Part shown: piece by piece, positions 13,931 to 19,048 of the stretch
Layout of the letters: every line of letters starts with the position of its first letter
Position numbering within the stretch: the stretch's first letter is position 1
From: CAYTAP01 sp964435775
GTDB taxonomy: Bacteria; Planctomycetota; Phycisphaerae; Tepidisphaerales; Tepidisphaeraceae
Direction of reading: 5' to 3'
DNA: 19,048 bases
Assembly (NCBI GenBank): GCA_964435775.1
Contig: CAYTAP010000078.1
Span: forward strand, 1 to 19,048
The notes under the pieces: model-generated
Seen by the model: only the letters and a program-made list of their open reading frames with translations
Database searches by the model: none
What the model was told of the DNA's origin: nothing
Program-made: the position numbers and the translations under genes

Positions 13931-16480
13931 ATGAATCTACGATGGGCATGGGGATTGTGCATCGCCACCGCATTTTGTGCGCAGCCGCTTTGGGGCGCGG
14001 AGAAGGTGACGCTCAAACTGGCGATCCAGCCGGGACAGTCATGGACTTTTTCTCAGCAACGCGCCACTCGCACCGACGCCAAGGCAACCAGCAATGGAGT
14101 CGTCCAGCCGTTCACCACGACCACCAACACCACCCGCAGTGGTAAAGTTGAAGTCCTCTCGGCCAGAGATGGAAAACCAACCGCGATGCGCATCACATTC
14201 GATGGAAATTGCGCCGACAGCATGGAAATGGGCGGCCAACCCAAGCAGGAAAGGCAATTTCCGCTGGCGGGACAGACGGTCACTGTCAAGCAGGAGGCCG
14301 ATGGCTCGGTGAGCAACGATCACCAGGGACAAGGGGATCCCGCGGCACTGAACGAAGCGAATGGCATGCTGTCGATGAGCGAAGCTCTGTACCCCCCAGC
14401 GCCCGTTGCAGTCGGCCAGGAGTGGCAGGCGGACCCGCAAGCGGTTGCCCGGGAAATGGAACTGCCCGGACCAAACGATCGCGCGGGGATGACGCTCAAG
14501 CTCTTGTCGCTCAAGATGGTCGAGGGACGCCGCGTCGCGGAGGTCAAGGTCTCCACCGCGATCACGACTGAGCATAACGGGATCCAAACCCAGATGATTG
14601 CACAGGGCACGTCACTGATCGACGTTCAGACCGGTCGACAAAATAACATTGATCTGAAAGGAACACTGAAGCTGTTCGGACAGCAGCAAGGCCAGGGACC
14701 CAATGGCGAACCTGTGCAATACAACATTCAAGGCGCAGGCACCATGACCATGGTCGGCACCACGAAGCTCAATGGGCTCGATTCCGTAAAGGGTGGAAAT
14801 GACAACGAGCCGACGCCGGGCAACAACAGCCCGTCCAACCCACTGACAGGTGGCGAGACGAATGATGGACCAGCCAACCCGCTGGCGGGCAAAAGCGATC
14901 CGTTCCTCGGGCGATTTTCCGATGGACAGTTGACGCTCACGCTCACGGCGACCAATGGCGGGTATCAGGGCACCGTGCAACTGGGGGAGCAGACATTCCC
15001 CGTGACGGCGACGGCCACGCAGAACCGTTTGAAAGGGAGTTTCGAGGCCAGCGGCAGTCAATTCCCCTTTGAGGCAACGCTGGATGGCACGCTGAACTTT
15101 GTGACCGGCGGCAAGACGTATGTGTTGAAGAAAGCCACTCCGCAGCCGGCCAATCCTCTGGCGCCATCATCGGAAGGTCCGTCGGCGGACAAGGCAAGTT
15201 TGGCCGCGGCGGGAGATAAAGAGGCCGCCTCCCCTTCTCATTACAAGGTCTTAAAAAAAAACGAGGTGGGGCAGTCGCTGACGGCGACCAAAGCGGGCGT
15301 CTCGACCGTTCAAGCCGCGCTGCAGGCGGCAATTCCGGATCTGAAAACTTTGTTTGACGGCAAGCCATCGCTTGGGAAAGCATTCGAAGATTTTAAGGAC
15401 AAGGCATTCGGCGGTGTTTCGTTCACCGCCACGCACAATGGCCAGCCGGTGACGGGAGTACTCTCCTGCCGGTTGGTCGAAGGCGGCGCGAACATCAGCA
15501 TCGTGTACGCCCGCACCACAGCGACCCCCGCCCAGTGGCAGGCGCTGACCCCCGCCGACGGCGCGACAGCGCCGGCGGTGGCTTTGCAACAGTACAATTT
15601 CCCAGACGGCACGGGGAGCATCGGCTTGGCGGAGGGATGGACCACCAACGCGACAACCTGCCAGTCGGGATTCACGATCCGCGGGCCGAATGACCAGAGG
15701 CTGTCGGTGGGCAGCACGTTCAGCGTCAACACGCCGGATTCCACAGTGGTGCAGATGCAATTGCAGGTCGAGGCACAAGCGCGGCAGATGGGGATGGCGC
15801 CGCCGCCAAGGGTCCCGCTGCTCGTGGCGCCTTATCTTGACCCGGCGCGGGCGCTTGCGGCGCTGGTGCCGCAACTCAGTGCGATGTCGCAGATGAAAGG
15901 GGGACCGAGCGTCTCCCTGGAAAGCTTGAGCGTCGTGGGGAAAGCCAAGGCCAACCTGCCCAACGGACAGGCGGCTTTGCTGAAATACACATTCCTTCAA
16001 ACGGAAAACGGTCAGACGCAACGGCTGGCGGTGCTGGCCAATGTTGAAACGGCGCCAGTCGCCCAAGGCGCGTGGATGGTCTACCTCACGGAGGCCGTGG
16101 CGCCGCCCGAGGCCCTCGATGCAGCTTTGCCCGTGATGCTCCAGATGCTCAACTCGTGGAAAGTCAACGCCGAGGTGATGGCGCAGGTCACACGGAACAA
16201 CATCGCGGCTGGGCAGCGGCGGTTCGAGGCGGGGCAGAGGGCGCACCGCGCACTGGTGGCGTCATTTGATGCGAGCAACAAGGCATGGGAGGCCCGGCAG
16301 AAAAGCCAGGATATCGCCCATGCGAATTTCATCGAGACGATCCGAGGGACTCGCACGGTGGAAGACACCTCCACCGGGTCACGAATGGACGTACCCCTGG
16401 GAGACTCAGGTGCGATCGTGGACAAGCTGAATGAATATGACCCGGGGCGGTTCAAGGAAATCCCGCTTCGCGACCAGTAA
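13931..16480 (+). CDS. Large exported multidomain protein of unknown function
   Basis: An 849-residue protein from ATG 13931. Residues 1-23 form a signal peptide ending in LWGAE. Residues 24-270 are beta-rich and begin with LKLAIQPGQSWTF, like planctomycete proteins with a domain of the DUF6263 kind, but this is an impression. A Pro/Asn/Gly linker with two near-copies of NPL[AT]G lies at about 295-320. Residues 321-400 form a compact beta-barrel-like module (FSDGQLTLTL to GGKTYVLKK), lipocalin-like in pattern. Another linker is followed by an alpha-helical and beta region (435-555). The region from 555 to 750 begins with FPDGTGSIGLAEGW. The last 100 residues have a helical stretch rich in Gln/Arg/Ala, then TIRGTRTVEDTSTGSRMDV. 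That C-terminal pattern occurs, as I recall, in other exported bacterial proteins. No enzyme motif is visible. It diverges from the glycosidase gene. I chose this ATG because a signal peptide follows directly; the purine-rich upstream stretch is a weak ribosome binding site. Confidence 0.85.
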   Translation: MNLRWAWGLCIATAFCAQPLWGAEKVTLKLAIQPGQSWTFSQQRATRTDAKATSNGVVQPFTTTTNTTRSGKVEVLSARDGKPTAMRITFDGNCADSMEMGGQPKQERQFPLAGQTVTVKQEADGSVSNDHQGQGDPAALNEANGMLSMSEALYPPAPVAVGQEWQADPQAVAREMELPGPNDRAGMTLKLLSLKMVEGRRVAEVKVSTAITTEHNGIQTQMIAQGTSLIDVQTGRQNNIDLKGTLKLFGQQQGQGPNGEPVQYNIQGAGTMTMVGTTKLNGLDSVKGGNDNEPTPGNNSPSNPLTGGETNDGPANPLAGKSDPFLGRFSDGQLTLTLTATNGGYQGTVQLGEQTFPVTATATQNRLKGSFEASGSQFPFEATLDGTLNFVTGGKTYVLKKATPQPANPLAPSSEGPSADKASLAAAGDKEAASPSHYKVLKKNEVGQSLTATKAGVSTVQAALQAAIPDLKTLFDGKPSLGKAFEDFKDKAFGGVSFTATHNGQPVTGVLSCRLVEGGANISIVYARTTATPAQWQALTPADGATAPAVALQQYNFPDGTGSIGLAEGWTTNATTCQSGFTIRGPNDQRLSVGSTFSVNTPDSTVVQMQLQVEAQARQMGMAPPPRVPLLVAPYLDPARALAALVPQLSAMSQMKGGPSVSLESLSVVGKAKANLPNGQAALLKYTFLQTENGQTQRLAVLANVETAPVAQGAWMVYLTEAVAPPEALDAALPVMLQMLNSWKVNAEVMAQVTRNNIAAGQRRFEAGQRAHRALVASFDASNKAWEARQKSQDIAHANFIETIRGTRTVEDTSTGSRMDVPLGDSGAIVDKLNEYDPGRFKEIPLRDQ

Positions 16481-16578
16481 TGGTTATGAGACGAGCGGCG
16501 ACGAGCGACTTGCCACCCATGCGTGGCGTGCGGCCTGGGCGACCGCAGGTCGACAGCTCTCATTCAAACTCAATAAAG

Positions 16579-16608
16579 TTGCGGGTACGATTTGCGCGCG
16601 GGTATGAT
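16579..16608 (+). promoter_or_regulatory. Possible promoter of the pyrophosphatase gene
   Basis: TTGCGG (16579-16584) and TATGAT (16603-16608) are 18 bases apart. The -10 box has one mismatch to consensus. The start of transcription would be near 16615, giving a leader of about 120 bases. The leader holds a 10-base direct repeat, CAAGTCGCCA, at 16642-16651 and 16695-16704. The 16481-16578 stretch has only two short hairpins (16512-16527 and 16529-16547), which may end the upstream transcript. Confidence 0.4.
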
Positions 16609-16737
16609 GGCCGTCATGGCGATCCGTTTGCATTGTGTGTGCAAGTCGCCAGGCAAGGGTCGATGCCGGCATCGCATCAACCAAAGAACCATGTCAAGTC
16701 GCCATCCGAAGGCGGACATATCGCGGAGGTAACTGGT

Positions 16738-19048
<2,311 letters not shown>

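Noticed and set aside
15251..16246. 331-codon minus-strand open frame
   Set aside because: It is antisense to the 849-residue exported protein. Its composition is Arg/His/Leu-rich, without a start context or domain.

Overview
The window looks like chromosomal DNA of a high-GC planctomycete-like bacterium. No rRNA or marker gene is present, so this rests on several weak signs: a secreted protein with a PEP-CTERM sorting tail, the futalosine menaquinone enzyme MqnC, an adenylosuccinate lyase of the eukaryote-like long type, a non-canonical membrane pyrophosphatase, several large exported proteins of unknown function, and small proteins of a kind I associate with that phylum. The phylum call is an inference.

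Layout. 1-804 is the 3' part of a gene with a haem-c-like CX4CH motif, followed by a small membrane-anchored protein (823-1281). queC (2009-1224, minus) converges on it and overlaps its 3' end. queC diverges from sucC (2118-3296, plus), which is followed by a small lipoprotein (3347-3838). A GC-rich double-hairpin repeat lies at 3875-3980. Then come mqnC (4106-5560), which carries an in-frame insertion flanked by heptanucleotide repeats, and an exported alpha/beta hydrolase (5609-6589) whose stop codon overlaps a 41-codon ORF. A distinctly AT-richer stretch (about 6600-6890) holds the likely promoter and a 24-codon leader ORF of the PEP-CTERM protein (6978-8429).

On the minus strand, purB (10174-8741) lies downstream of a 1142-residue secreted multidomain glycosidase-like protein (13701-10273), separated from it by a strong terminator hairpin. 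Divergent from the glycosidase is an 849-residue exported protein of unknown function (13931-16480). The window ends inside a membrane-bound pyrophosphatase gene (16738 onwards), read from a TTG start and lacking its 3' end.

The genes do not form one pathway. Housekeeping functions (queuosine, TCA cycle, menaquinone, purine synthesis, PPi-driven ion pumping) alternate with exported proteins. The largest exported proteins suggest polysaccharide use or cell-surface work. No phage, plasmid, CRISPR, tRNA or complete insertion sequence was seen. The most unusual items are the repeat-flanked insertion inside mqnC, the altered active-site motif of the pyrophosphatase, the glycosidase architecture, and three genes (queC, mqnC, purB) whose -10-like boxes sit 7-8 bases before the start codon, suggesting leaderless transcripts.
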